Source of the DNA: Bacillota bacterium
GTDB taxonomy: Bacteria; Bacillota; Clostridia; Lachnospirales; Lachnospiraceae
Direction of reading: 5' to 3'
Length of the DNA stretch: 10,681 bases
Assembly (NCBI GenBank): GCA_023435505.1
Contig: JAEYRR010000360.1
Span: forward strand, 1-10,681
Below are positions 1 to 7,264 of this stretch, piece by piece (the first letter of the stretch is position 1; the number at the start of each line of letters is the position of its first letter). Made by a program: the position numbers and the translations under genes. The notes under the pieces were generated by a model, which did no database searches, was not told where the DNA came from, and saw only the letters and a program-made list of their open reading frames with translations.

Positions 1-1
1 A

Positions 2-670
2 TTTCCATCAGCTATACCGAATTCGTTTTCCGTACTACTTCTTCCTGCCATCTCTGAGGCACAGGCAAAAAAGAATATCGAAATGATTGGAAGAACAACC
101 GCAATTTCCATTAAATACTGTTTGCTTATAGGTGTATTAAGCACAGGCTTCTTTTTAACTTTTGGCAAATCACTTGGTATGGTGGTCTATCACAATGCAT
201 TGGCTGGGGAATTTATCGTAAACCTTGCATGGCTTTGCCCTTTTTTATACCTTACTACTACCTTAAGTAGTATTATAAATGGACTAGGAAAGGCCCAGAT
301 TACTTTTTTTAACTCTGTTATTGGCGTTGTAATTCGAATCCTAGTTGTCATCTTTATTATCCCAAGATACGGAATCTATGGTTACCTAACAGGTAATCTG
401 TTCAGCCAACTTTGTATTACAATATTAGATTACAGCGCTATCTCGAGACACATTCAATTTACGACACACTTTGGTGATTGGCTTATAAAACCGGGTATTA
501 TAGTAGCTATGTTGGGCTTCCTTGCATTCCTATCCTATGACCGCCTTGTATCCACAGGCTTAATGCATCCCGCTCTCTCACTTTTACTATGTGCTATCGG
601 ATTTTGCGGGTTATATCTACTGATATTAAAATTGTCAGGAATATTCTCTACCAAAGAACTCAAAGCGTAA
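2..670 (+). CDS. SpoVB-like polysaccharide/lipid flippase (MOP superfamily), C-terminal part
   Basis: The frame is open from the window edge, so the gene is cut at its 5' end; 222 codons remain out of roughly 500 for the family. The fragment opens with an 'LLLPAISEA' stretch followed by a basic 'QAKKN' cytosolic turn, typical of SpoVB-type members of the MATE/MOP exporter superfamily. About six hydrophobic segments follow, including one containing 'SSIINGLGK' and another ending 'IPRYGIYGYLTGN', both characteristic of SpoVB and MurJ-like flippases. Such proteins move lipid-linked cell-wall or polysaccharide precursors across the cytoplasmic membrane, and SpoVB itself acts in spore cortex formation. 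Clostridia carry several paralogues, so assignment to true spoVB is not certain. The internal ATG at 83 is not the start, because the homology continues upstream of it. The gene ends nine bases before a terminator hairpin. Confidence 0.85.
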   Translation, partial: FPSAIPNSFSVLLLPAISEAQAKKNIEMIGRTTAISIKYCLLIGVLSTGFFLTFGKSLGMVVYHNALAGEFIVNLAWLCPFLYLTTTLSSIINGLGKAQITFFNSVIGVVIRILVVIFIIPRYGIYGYLTGNLFSQLCITILDYSAISRHIQFTTHFGDWLIKPGIIVAMLGFLAFLSYDRLVSTGLMHPALSLLLCAIGFCGLYLLILKLSGIFSTKELKA

Positions 671-678
671 GAAATGCC

Positions 679-725
679 AAAAGGGCTATCGCACCGGTAA
701 TCGATACGATAGCCCTTTTTTCATT
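679..725. terminator. Intrinsic terminator between convergent genes
   Basis: A perfect 13-bp inverted repeat (679-691 with 707-719) encloses a 15-nt loop. On the plus strand it is followed by six T's and a T-rich stretch, so it ends the flippase transcript. On the minus strand the right arm ends in four U's then GGC, a weaker tract, so it may also end the diguanylate cyclase transcript, whose stop lies just beyond it at 728. Confidence 0.85.
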
Positions 726-727
726 TT

Positions 728-1789
728 CTACTTTTCCTCTTCGTTTAAATCACAATATAACATATAACTGTTTTTTCCGTCAGACTTCACTTCGTATAAT
801 GCTTGGTCTGCATGTTCCACCAATTCATCATAGGTACACCCATCCATTGGATATATGGCGATTCCTATACTACAAGAAACCTGAATTGTCTCATCGTTAT
901 ATATAAATTTTCGATTAAATATTTTACATATAGACTCCGCTTTATTTACAATTTGATCTCTTCCAGATACATTTTTCATTAATGCAACAAATTCATCTCC
1001 ACCAATACGACCAACAATGTCTTCTTCCCGGAAATTCTTCACCATATTGGTAACTATTGTCGTCAATACATAGTCTCCCTTAAGATGACCATAGGTATCA
1101 TTTACATGCTTAAAATCATCAATATCAATTACAAATAAAGCATGTCGCTCATACTTCTTACCTTTTTGAATGGTCTCATTAATCTTATCACATACAGTTT
1201 TCTTGTTGTAAACATTGGTCATCAAATCTCTTTGTGCTTTAAAGCGTAACCGCTCCAATTCAATCTTTTGAGCGTCTATATTAATAATCCGACCTAAAAC
1301 CTTATTTGGCAAACACATATTTTCGCAAAAACTGCTACCATTAACGTGGCACCATTCATAGCTCCCTTGCTTATTTGCTAAGCGAAACTCATATGTAAAT
1401 TTACTTTTCCCTATATGTAAAGACTGACAAAATTCTTGAAAGACAGACTGATCTTCCTCATGGACATATGGCAATTCCACTAAGGCTTCGGTATAGTTAT
1501 AGATAATAGGATTCCTTCCAAAAAGAGTCTTGTAACGCTCCGAGTGGCTCATGACATCTGTCTGAATATCATACTCAAAAACAACATCTTCTGTTAATTC
1601 TATAATTTGCTTATACTTTTTCTCCCTAGTAACATAATTCTGACACTCATGTTTCTGAGCTCTAACCTTGGCCACAAGAGAGGATATGACAACTATAAGG
1701 GCACTGATAATCAGTACAGTCAAAACTAAAGCGACTTTACTGCCCATCAAAGATACATATGTGTTCATTCCAATAAACGGATATAACAT
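728..1789 (-). CDS. Membrane-anchored PAS-GGDEF diguanylate cyclase
   Basis: The 353-residue protein should make cyclic di-GMP from two GTP at the inner face of the membrane. Residues ~19-41 form one hydrophobic anchor, ~55-175 resemble a PAS_3-type sensor fold (with 'YEFRLANKQGSYEW'), and ~183-345 are a GGDEF domain. The catalytic signature is intact: DIDDFK at 222-227, NDTYGH at 230-235, GGDEF at 263-267. An RxxD inhibitory site (R254-D257) sits exactly five residues before GGDEF, so product feedback inhibition is expected. There is no EAL or HD-GYP domain. The ligand of the PAS domain is unknown. The start at 1789 is preferred because a G-rich run (GGGGG) lies four bases upstream; the next Met (residue 8) has no spaced ribosome site. 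The gene appears monocistronic. Confidence 0.93.
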   Translation of the reverse strand: MLYPFIGMNTYVSLMGSKVALVLTVLIISALIVVISSLVAKVRAQKHECQNYVTREKKYKQIIELTEDVVFEYDIQTDVMSHSERYKTLFGRNPIIYNYTEALVELPYVHEEDQSVFQEFCQSLHIGKSKFTYEFRLANKQGSYEWCHVNGSSFCENMCLPNKVLGRIINIDAQKIELERLRFKAQRDLMTNVYNKKTVCDKINETIQKGKKYERHALFVIDIDDFKHVNDTYGHLKGDYVLTTIVTNMVKNFREEDIVGRIGGDEFVALMKNVSGRDQIVNKAESICKIFNRKFIYNDETIQVSCSIGIAIYPMDGCTYDELVEHADQALYEVKSDGKNSYMLYCDLNEEEK

Positions 1790-1825
1790 TTATCCCCCAA
1801 CCCCTCAGTTACAAAATTTCACTAA

Positions 1826-1854
1826 TTAATATCTATGTTATCGTCATATACCAA
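1826..1854 (-). promoter_or_regulatory. Candidate promoter of the diguanylate cyclase gene
   Basis: On the minus strand, TTGGTA (1849-1854) and TATTAA (1826-1831) are separated by 17 bases, giving a leader of about 30 bases before the ATG at 1789. Each box matches the SigA consensus at four of six positions, so this is only a candidate. Confidence 0.3.
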
Positions 1855-1898
1855 ATAATTCAGTAGATTGCTTCATAAAAAAGAGTATTTATTAAGAC

Positions 1899-2612
1899 CT
1901 ACTTAATATGTAACCATTGAAATAAATTAGTCATTATCGGTGAAAATAGTAAGGCTGGCAGATAGTTAGCCACCTTTAACCTGGTAGCACCCACTAAGTT
2001 AAGCCCTAATCCAATGATCAACAAAGAGCCTACACAAGTCATATCGCAAACTGCACTGTCTGTTAGGATCGGTCCTAACACCCCTGCAAAGAGTGCAATA
2101 CCGCCCTGGAATACGAAGACAAAAACCGCCGAAAACAATACCCCTATTCCAAGACTAGCTGATAACATGATCGAAGAAATAAAATCTAAGACAGATTTGG
2201 TAAATAGCATCTCGTTATCCCCAAACAATCCGGCATTAAGAGAACCTACTAACGTCATTGCCCCAACACAAAACAACAGACTTGCTGTGACAAAACCTTC
2301 GGCAATAGTACCCTTCTTATCCAGACAATCCCCTTTATCTGAACTTATTCTTTTCTCAACCAATTCTGATAGACCAGTTAATCTTTTATCAATATCAATT
2401 CCTGTCCCCAATATTGCTCCTAATACGATTGATACAATAATTACCATTGTATGATTACCTTTTAGAGAGCCGGAAACACCGATATATATCGTACAGATGC
2501 CGATTCCCAACATAACTGCTTCTGAAATTTTTTTAGAAAACCCTTTCTTACACACTAAACCAATACAACTTCCCACCAGTACAGCCACAGTATTAGCCAT
2601 AACTCCAAGCAT
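1899..2612 (-). CDS. DUF554 family integral membrane protein (YqgA/YdfK-like)
   Basis: The 237-residue, strongly hydrophobic protein has about six to seven membrane segments and matches the DUF554 family along its whole length. The hallmark is the central stretch 'AEGFVTASLLFCVGAMTLVG' (residues 104-123), followed by 'SLNAGL' and by 'LFTKSVLDFISSIMLSASLG' (136-155). The N-terminus 'GVMANTVAVLVGSCIG' is also typical. The family is widespread in Firmicutes and enterobacteria; it is often described as a possible transporter, but no substrate is established. The only hydrophilic stretch of note is a charged loop at ~72-103. The start is supported by AGGAGGAGA at 2617-2625, about five bases upstream. 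A near-consensus promoter lies upstream and the gene seems to be transcribed alone. Confidence 0.93.
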   Translation of the reverse strand: MLGVMANTVAVLVGSCIGLVCKKGFSKKISEAVMLGIGICTIYIGVSGSLKGNHTMVIIVSIVLGAILGTGIDIDKRLTGLSELVEKRISSDKGDCLDKKGTIAEGFVTASLLFCVGAMTLVGSLNAGLFGDNEMLFTKSVLDFISSIMLSASLGIGVLFSAVFVFVFQGGIALFAGVLGPILTDSAVCDMTCVGSLLIIGLGLNLVGATRLKVANYLPALLFSPIMTNLFQWLHIK

Positions 2613-2657
2613 TCTGTCTCCTCCTTTGTTGCCGAATATGATAGTAATATAACAAAC

Positions 2658-2686
2658 ATTATACCACGTAACCCATATTATCTCAA
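2658..2686 (-). promoter_or_regulatory. SigA-type promoter of the DUF554 gene
   Basis: On the minus strand, TTGAGA (2681-2686), a 17-base spacer and a perfect TATAAT (2658-2663) lie about 45 bases upstream of the ATG at 2612. The predicted leader is about 40 bases and ends in a strong AGGAGGAG ribosome site. No operator-like palindrome is evident. Confidence 0.75.
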
Positions 2687-2712
2687 TATTAGATAAATTT
2701 AGTATTTATAAC

Positions 2713-2746
2713 AAAGAGGAGAGGCGATTATTTGCCTCTCCTCTTT
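2713..2746 (-). terminator. Intrinsic terminator downstream of the two-gene 'IP'-motif cluster
   Basis: A perfect 13-bp inverted repeat (2713-2725 with 2734-2746) has an 8-base loop. Read on the minus strand, the second arm ends in TTT and continues TGTTATAAATA, a short, interrupted U-rich tail. It lies 15 bases after the stop of the gene at 2762 and insulates it from the DUF554 promoter. Confidence 0.8.
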
Positions 2747-2761
2747 ACTTAAAACTCTGAG

Positions 2762-3568
2762 TTATAAATTATTTGTCTCTTCCTCACAGCTGGTACACTC
2801 AGTATCTTCTATAAAATCCGATGCAGTGTCTCCTGCCAGTTCAAAATTGGTAGTCGACATTCCTATCGTTGCAGTTGCTGAATACGATAATGGTATTCTG
2901 ACACGCATAGTCTGCCTGACATAAAACTTGCATTTTTGTGAGGTTCCTGTACATGGTATTGAATTGATTACAGGCATACCTAAACTATGTGTCGTTACAC
3001 ATCCATGTCTGACAATTGGATTCACTTCAACAGGTGTACAAACCTCAATTCTTTTATATACAATAGTATCCTGACTCGGTATATCATCGTGGACCGGTCC
3101 ACCTATTTTCAAACTACTTAGCACTTGATTCCCACCTTTAACTAGTAAATCAATTGGACCAACTGATACTGCTTTAGCCAACTCAAAGGCAAAAGTAAAA
3201 ATTGTTGATTTTATTTTTGATAAGGAGCTTGGTAAAAAGACCTTTAATCCATAACCACCATCTTCAGACTGACCATCTGCAATACTCAGCTCTCCATTAT
3301 GATAGATATTCCCATTCAACGTCATAACAGGATTTATAATGTCCTCTAAGGTTATGGATGGGCTAATAGAAAGAATGAAATAACTTAAATCTTTCTGACT
3401 TGAAATATCCTTTCCCTTAGCCATCACATTATACACAAACTTTTGTTTTTTTCCTTCTGGCGGATCTAACACAGACTTTTCGGTATCTAACTCAAACTCA
3501 AATGGTAAAGCAGAACCTTCTACTAAAGAATAGTCTGCACGATAATTGAACAATTGTAACCCACTCAT
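2762..3568 (-). CDS. Unrecognised cysteine-containing beta-rich protein, possible spore-surface or exported structural protein
   Basis: I do not recognise this 268-residue protein. Residues ~60-160 are rich in predicted beta strands and Gly/Ser, ending in a 'VGPIDLLVKGGNQV...GGPV' pattern. The C-terminal part holds six cysteines (near 177, 190, 206, 213, 258 and 261), the last two as a CTSC pair in an acidic tail. Residues ~215-240 contain a 'YV...VRIPLSYSATATIG' motif that resembles one in the upstream neighbour. There is no clear signal peptide or membrane segment. The start at 3568 is chosen because AAGGA (3578-3582) lies nine bases upstream of it; the in-frame ATG at 3577 is only a base or so from AAGG. 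The 16-base gap after the preceding stop suggests co-translation. A role in the spore outer layers is inference from cysteine content and the SigK-like promoter. Confidence 0.6.
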   Translation of the reverse strand: MSGLQLFNYRADYSLVEGSALPFEFELDTEKSVLDPPEGKKQKFVYNVMAKGKDISSQKDLSYFILSISPSITLEDIINPVMTLNGNIYHNGELSIADGQSEDGGYGLKVFLPSSLSKIKSTIFTFAFELAKAVSVGPIDLLVKGGNQVLSSLKIGGPVHDDIPSQDTIVYKRIEVCTPVEVNPIVRHGCVTTHSLGMPVINSIPCTGTSQKCKFYVRQTMRVRIPLSYSATATIGMSTTNFELAGDTASDFIEDTECTSCEEETNNL

Positions 3569-3577
3569 TCTATTCAT

Positions 3578-3582
3578 TCCTT
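3578..3582 (-). promoter_or_regulatory. Ribosome binding site that selects the start at 3568
   Basis: AAGGA on the minus strand is nine bases from the ATG at 3568 but only a base or so from the ATG at 3577. The spacing favours the shorter product by three residues. Confidence 0.6.
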
Positions 3583-3584
3583 AA

Positions 3585-3854
3585 CTATACAATATTATTG
3601 GGAAAATGATTAGGACATTCTATCTCAACATCAATATCAAATGGTATTTCAACGCAGAGCAACTGATGCATTACATACTTACCATCTTTTCTGCGACATA
3701 CTCGTCTTTTCCCAGGATATGTTTTTACTTCTCCTACTTCTATCTTAGGATTTATCTCGAATCCATAAGCAAAATCCAATGGAATAGATAAAGTCATATT
3801 ACAATCCGTATCTCTATCCCGGTGATTACTTTTTTGCACACTCACCTTCATCAT
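3585..3854 (-). CDS. Unrecognised small cysteine-containing protein with two 'IP' motifs
   Basis: This 89-residue protein belongs to no family I can name. It holds two related segments: 'LSIPLDFAYGFEI' (~22-34) and 'VEIPFDIDVEIEC' (~68-80), which look like an internal duplication of one beta-strand pair. Between them is a basic stretch (~48-59, GKRRVCRRKDGK). Cysteines lie at 18, 53, 67 and 80. The second segment, with its preceding 'KYV', resembles the 'FYV...VRIPLSYSATATI' region of the next gene downstream, so the two products may share a fold or assemble together. There is no signal peptide or membrane segment. Two consecutive ATGs start the frame (3854 and 3851), and the upstream ribosome site is weak (AAAGAGA). 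Despite this, the length, tight spacing and the shared motif support a real gene. Confidence 0.6.
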   Translation of the reverse strand: MMKVSVQKSNHRDRDTDCNMTLSIPLDFAYGFEINPKIEVGEVKTYPGKRRVCRRKDGKYVMHQLLCVEIPFDIDVEIECPNHFPNNIV

Positions 3855-3875
3855 CCCATTTCTCTTTGGATATTA

Positions 3876-3903
3876 TATAATATGACACAAATCTATTAAT
3901 TGT
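3876..3903 (-). promoter_or_regulatory. Candidate SigK-type (late mother-cell) promoter
   Basis: On the minus strand CATATTATA (3876-3884) fits the SigK -10 consensus CATANNNTA exactly, and AC (3902-3903) lies 17 bases upstream as in the -35 consensus. The predicted RNA start is about 15 bases before the ATG at 3854. An overlapping TATAAT (3872-3877) could serve SigA, but has only a poor -35 (TTAATA, 16-base spacing). The region is AT-rich, so a chance match is possible. Confidence 0.35.
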
Positions 3904-3944
3904 GCGTTATTTAGTCCAACAAATATCAGATTGCCGCAAAAGCA

Positions 3945-5714
3945 TCAAGACAATTGAAAATTAATAGTTCCCTCTTTCTTTTCATCCTCATACTCCCTCA
4001 TAATCTGTTCAGCTAACTCCCTACGGTTTGTTTTAAAATGATAATACTTTCTCTCCTTAATCACTGAGATTTTAACTGGATATTCATATGGCTGAAGTCT
4101 TTCCAAAACACTCTTTTTCACTTCCTCTAAGGTTGCTCCCTCCTCTAGAATTAAGTATAAATAAGGTTCTGAATACCCCTCGTGATCTCTGTCCTTAACT
4201 AAAACAAAGAACCCATCCTCTACTCCTGGTACGCCTACGATACAATTCTCCATAATGATTGGGAAAAGGCAGCCTCCACCAAAGCGTTGATGTAGTCCAC
4301 GGCTTAATATAAATACTTCGCCAAGTTCTGACATATACCCGTAATCCCCTGTATGTAACCAGGTTCTCCCATCTGGATGCATCTGTAGTACATCTAAAGT
4401 ACTCTCTTGATTATCATAGCCAATCATATTCCCAGCACCGATGGTGCAAATCTCACCAATCTCTCTATATCCTAGCTCTCTATGCCCACCATCTTCAAAA
4501 ATACCTACAGTAACTCCTAAAATCGGTACACCACATGAACCACTATTATTCTGTGTTCCCGAAAATGGAATTACAGTACCTGTAATAACAGAACCCGCTT
4601 CACTCATAGCATATTCCACCGTATAGATTGCTGGACTTTTATGTTTCTTAAGGAACTTTTGTATTCTATCAAGTTGCTTGTTATTGATTGGATCACCTCC
4701 TCCACCTATCTGATAGAGAAATTGCAAGGAGTAATCCTCTGGCATACGTTTGCTATTTATTAAAACCTTAGTTAACTGTGGAATAGCATTCCATCCATTA
4801 GGTTTATAACGCATAACCTCAAGATCTACATCCTCAATGTCGCAAAATGGATCCAAAATAAGTAAGGAGTTAGTAGCCAGTCGATACAACAGCATAGGTC
4901 CCACAACAGCAATGAAAGCTGGTGGTAAAATAGCTAAGAGACTAGAGAACTCAAAATTAAGTCGTGGAGTTAATACAGTCATTGGCTCAATCGCTCCTAC
5001 CACTGTCTTGGCAGAATGAATTACCTGTTTGGAAGGTCCTGTTGACCCACATGTATAAGTCTTATATAATGGCCGACTGAAATCTGCCGGATAGTGATAT
5101 TCTCCTAGGTAATTCTCTCCCTGACGCATGAATTCTTCCCAAGATACATTACCTGCATTACAAGCTAAATCTAATGGGTAGCGATACTCGATATTATCTT
5201 TAATATGAAAAGGAATCTGTGATTGGTCCGCATAGGTATAAGGAGATACCAATATAATATGTTTTAATGTTTTACTGCTATAGTAGAAATCAGCCTCTTC
5301 CTGTGAGAGATAATCATGAGTGAATACTATCTTTGCCTGCTCCTTAAAAATTGCCTCAAAACATTCCTTTATATCACCATCACGACAAAGAATCTGAGCA
5401 CCAATCTGCTCTGTTGCTAATAACAAAATAATGAAGGTCGGTGTGGACTGTAAAAAAGATACTACACAATCTCCTTCTTTAACTCCAATTGCTTTTAAAG
5501 ACTTCGCTGCTTTGTCTACCTGATCAAAGATATTATTCAGGTTCATTCTACAGCCATAGTAATCTAGTATGTCTTGATTGTGATCATAATTACTCTGTTT
5601 CAAATAATCCGCTATAGAAGCGTATGAAATCTTCATATTGTGCTTCACCTTTGGATATAAGGCTAACCATGGCTTGTCTACTGATGGTTTACCAGTAAGA
5701 TTAGTCTCATTCAT
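3945..5714 (-). CDS. AMP-forming acyl-CoA synthetase-like ligase (ANL superfamily)
   Basis: The 589-residue enzyme should activate a carboxylic acid with ATP to an acyl-adenylate, then normally transfer it to CoA or a carrier thiol. The P-loop-like motif is 'YTCGSTGPSKQ' (220-230), the A5-type motif is 'EYAMSE' (367-372), and 'TGD' with its catalytic aspartate is at 455-457. R472 follows. The C-terminal lysine needed for adenylation is probably K561, in 'FKTNRREL' where other members read 'GKIDRREL'. The hinge region (471-485, 'SRGLHQRFGGGCLFP') is divergent and about one residue short of the usual form. There is no fused carrier domain. The substrate cannot be read from sequence. A strong AGGAGGA ribosome site precedes the ATG. 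It lies 90 bases upstream of the 'IP'-motif pair with no visible terminator, so read-through is possible. Confidence 0.85.
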   Translation of the reverse strand: MNETNLTGKPSVDKPWLALYPKVKHNMKISYASIADYLKQSNYDHNQDILDYYGCRMNLNNIFDQVDKAAKSLKAIGVKEGDCVVSFLQSTPTFIILLLATEQIGAQILCRDGDIKECFEAIFKEQAKIVFTHDYLSQEEADFYYSSKTLKHIILVSPYTYADQSQIPFHIKDNIEYRYPLDLACNAGNVSWEEFMRQGENYLGEYHYPADFSRPLYKTYTCGSTGPSKQVIHSAKTVVGAIEPMTVLTPRLNFEFSSLLAILPPAFIAVVGPMLLYRLATNSLLILDPFCDIEDVDLEVMRYKPNGWNAIPQLTKVLINSKRMPEDYSLQFLYQIGGGGDPINNKQLDRIQKFLKKHKSPAIYTVEYAMSEAGSVITGTVIPFSGTQNNSGSCGVPILGVTVGIFEDGGHRELGYREIGEICTIGAGNMIGYDNQESTLDVLQMHPDGRTWLHTGDYGYMSELGEVFILSRGLHQRFGGGCLFPIIMENCIVGVPGVEDGFFVLVKDRDHEGYSEPYLYLILEEGATLEEVKKSVLERLQPYEYPVKISVIKERKYYHFKTNRRELAEQIMREYEDEKKEGTINFQLS

Positions 5715-6031
5715 AAACTATTCCTCCTAAGATAATTGTCTGATAGATTGTAAATAATCACTATGCTTGATAAGCGTACTAGACTATCTATCTCTTTTCA
5801 ATCATATTCACTCGTCATGTTTTCATCTTTTCTTGTAGGGTATACTATCATTTTTTTTGGTTTCTATATATTCTACATTTTTTGATGAGTAGAAATATCG
5901 TTTATAGGAGGATGCTGTAAATGAAAGAATTCATAAAAAAATCTCCCAGACAATATGTCTGAGAGAACTATTCTTACACAATAATTAATTACAAGGTACT
6001 AAAATAAGGTTGCTTTCCTCATTATAAGTGG
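5715..6031. other. 317-bp gap between the ligase and flavoprotein genes
   Basis: The right part holds the terminator of the flavoprotein gene (5935-5966). The left part must hold the leader and promoter of the ligase gene, but only fragments are visible on the minus strand: TACAAT (5747-5752) without a good -35, and TTGAAA (5796-5801) without a good -10. A short inverted repeat (TTCTAC 5871-5876 with GTAGAA 5889-5894) has no clear role. On the plus strand, AGGAGG precedes an ATG at 5921 opening a 13-codon frame that ends inside the terminator stem. No other gene or RNA element was recognised. Confidence 0.6.
5935..5966 (-). terminator. Intrinsic terminator of the flavoprotein gene
   Basis: Arms 5942-5951 and 5957-5966 form a 10-bp stem with a 5-base loop. 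The one imperfect pair is G-U on the minus-strand RNA but C-A on the plus strand. A run of seven U's follows directly on the minus strand. Both points show that it works for minus-strand transcripts, 65 bases after the stop at 6032. Confidence 0.85.
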
Positions 6032-7264
6032 TTAATTCTTTCCTTTACAGTATTCATCAATGCTACCAGCGACTATCTTTGCAGCCACCACTGCATCAAT
6101 TACTGTCTTAGCCCCACTAACCACATCTCCGCAGGCAAAGACTCCTTCTTTTGTAGTATATCCCAAGGAATCTGTCACCACCAGTCCATATCGCGTCTTA
6201 AGCTCAGGGCTAGTCGCTACAATATTGCTTTGAGGGGATTGGCTGACTGCTATGATGACATTGTCACAGGAAATGAATTCTTCCGATTCCGGTACATTCT
6301 CCAATATTACTGTGCCATCTTCTCTTTTACTCTTTCTAGTAGACACAAAGGTAATCCCACTATCCTCTATACATACTGGGCTCTTATATAGTATAAATTC
6401 GACACCTTCCTCCTTTGCCTCTTTAATTTCAGCTTTGGTGGCTGTCATATCTTCTAGTCCTCTTCTGTAATAGATCTCTACCTGGCCAGACCCATAAAAT
6501 CTTGCACTTCTGGCGGCATCCATGGCTACATTCCCTGCACCGATAATCACCACATGATTTCCCAACTCATATGCCTTAGGATTCTTCAGATAATCAATGG
6601 CATACAGGCAGTGCCCCAGAGTCTCACCTTTTATGTTCAGAGTTTTCGGGTTCCACACCCCTGTTCCAATAAAGATAGCAGAATAACCATCAAAAAGTAG
6701 CTTGTCCAGTGTAATCACTGGTCCCACAAGGGTATTTGGTTTTATCTTTACCCCCAATTCTCTAAGTCTATCCTCTAAATTCTCTACTATGTTTCTAGGA
6801 AGTCTAAACTCTGGAATTCCATAAGTTAACACTCCACCTATCTTATCTCTAAGTTCAAAGATTGTAATATCATAACCTTTTTCTGCCAGCAACATAGCCG
6901 CAGTAATGCCTGCAGGACCTGATCCTATAATGGCAATTTTTTTATGATTCTTAAGTACATTAACCTTCATCGGTTTTTTTAAATAGTTTTCCGATAAGAA
7001 ACGCTCAATTTTGCAAAAGTTCACCGGTTCGCCCTTAATCCCACGTATACAGTTGCCTAGACATTGATCTTCATGAGGGCATACGATGGCTGTAACTGCT
7101 GATAAAGGATTATTTTCAAACAGAAGGGCACTAGCTTTGTCATAATCACCTTCCTGAAACAATCGGATGATTTCCGGAACGGGTGTATCGATGGGACAAT
7201 GGCTCTGACATTTTGGATTCTTACATTGTAGACAACGGGAGGCTTCATTCTGTAAATATTTCAT
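6032..7264 (-). CDS. Glutamate synthase small-chain/NfnB-like Fe-S flavoprotein, NAD(P)-dependent
   Basis: The 410-residue protein has the GltD/NfnB/SudA architecture. An N-terminal Fe-S domain carries CxxC...CxxxCP (C11, C14, C19, C23) and a second set (C62, C68, C72, C84), suited to two [4Fe-4S] clusters. The FAD-binding motif GSGPAG is at 114-119, the NAD(P)-binding GAGNVAMD at 242-249, and the closing FAD motif GVFACGD at 374-380. In glutamate synthase this subunit feeds NADPH electrons to the large chain; in NfnAB it takes part in flavin-based electron bifurcation. Neither a glutamate synthase large chain nor nfnA is adjacent, and terminators flank the gene on both sides, so its electron partner is unknown. 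It is shorter than typical NfnB (about 460 residues). The start is supported by AGGA nine bases upstream. Confidence 0.88.
   Translation of the reverse strand: MKYLQNEASRCLQCKNPKCQSHCPIDTPVPEIIRLFQEGDYDKASALLFENNPLSAVTAIVCPHEDQCLGNCIRGIKGEPVNFCKIERFLSENYLKKPMKVNVLKNHKKIAIIGSGPAGITAAMLLAEKGYDITIFELRDKIGGVLTYGIPEFRLPRNIVENLEDRLRELGVKIKPNTLVGPVITLDKLLFDGYSAIFIGTGVWNPKTLNIKGETLGHCLYAIDYLKNPKAYELGNHVVIIGAGNVAMDAARSARFYGSGQVEIYYRRGLEDMTATKAEIKEAKEEGVEFILYKSPVCIEDSGITFVSTRKSKREDGTVILENVPESEEFISCDNVIIAVSQSPQSNIVATSPELKTRYGLVVTDSLGYTTKEGVFACGDVVSGAKTVIDAVVAAKIVAGSIDEYCKGKN

Noticed and set aside
589-906. Plus-strand frame spanning the end of the flippase gene and the start of the opposite GGDEF region
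   Set aside because: It crosses the terminator at 679-725 and overlaps two better-supported genes; the composition is not protein-like.
1790-1898. Possible cyclic di-GMP riboswitch ahead of the GGDEF gene
   Set aside because: The leader is too short and lacks the conserved GEMM core; no riboswitch of any class was recognised in the intergenic regions.
1890-1908. AT-rich 7-bp inverted repeat (TATTAAG/CTTAATA) over the stop codon of the DUF554 gene
   Set aside because: The stem has one G-C pair and the T-rich run starts several bases after it, so it is a poor terminator candidate.
2014-2454. Open plus-strand frame of 146 codons opposite the DUF554 gene
   Set aside because: It has no ribosome site and no recognisable protein features, and lies fully antisense to a well-supported family member.
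5747-5801. TACAAT and TTGAAA boxes upstream of the ligase gene
   Set aside because: They do not pair with each other or with a partner at correct spacing, so no promoter is called.
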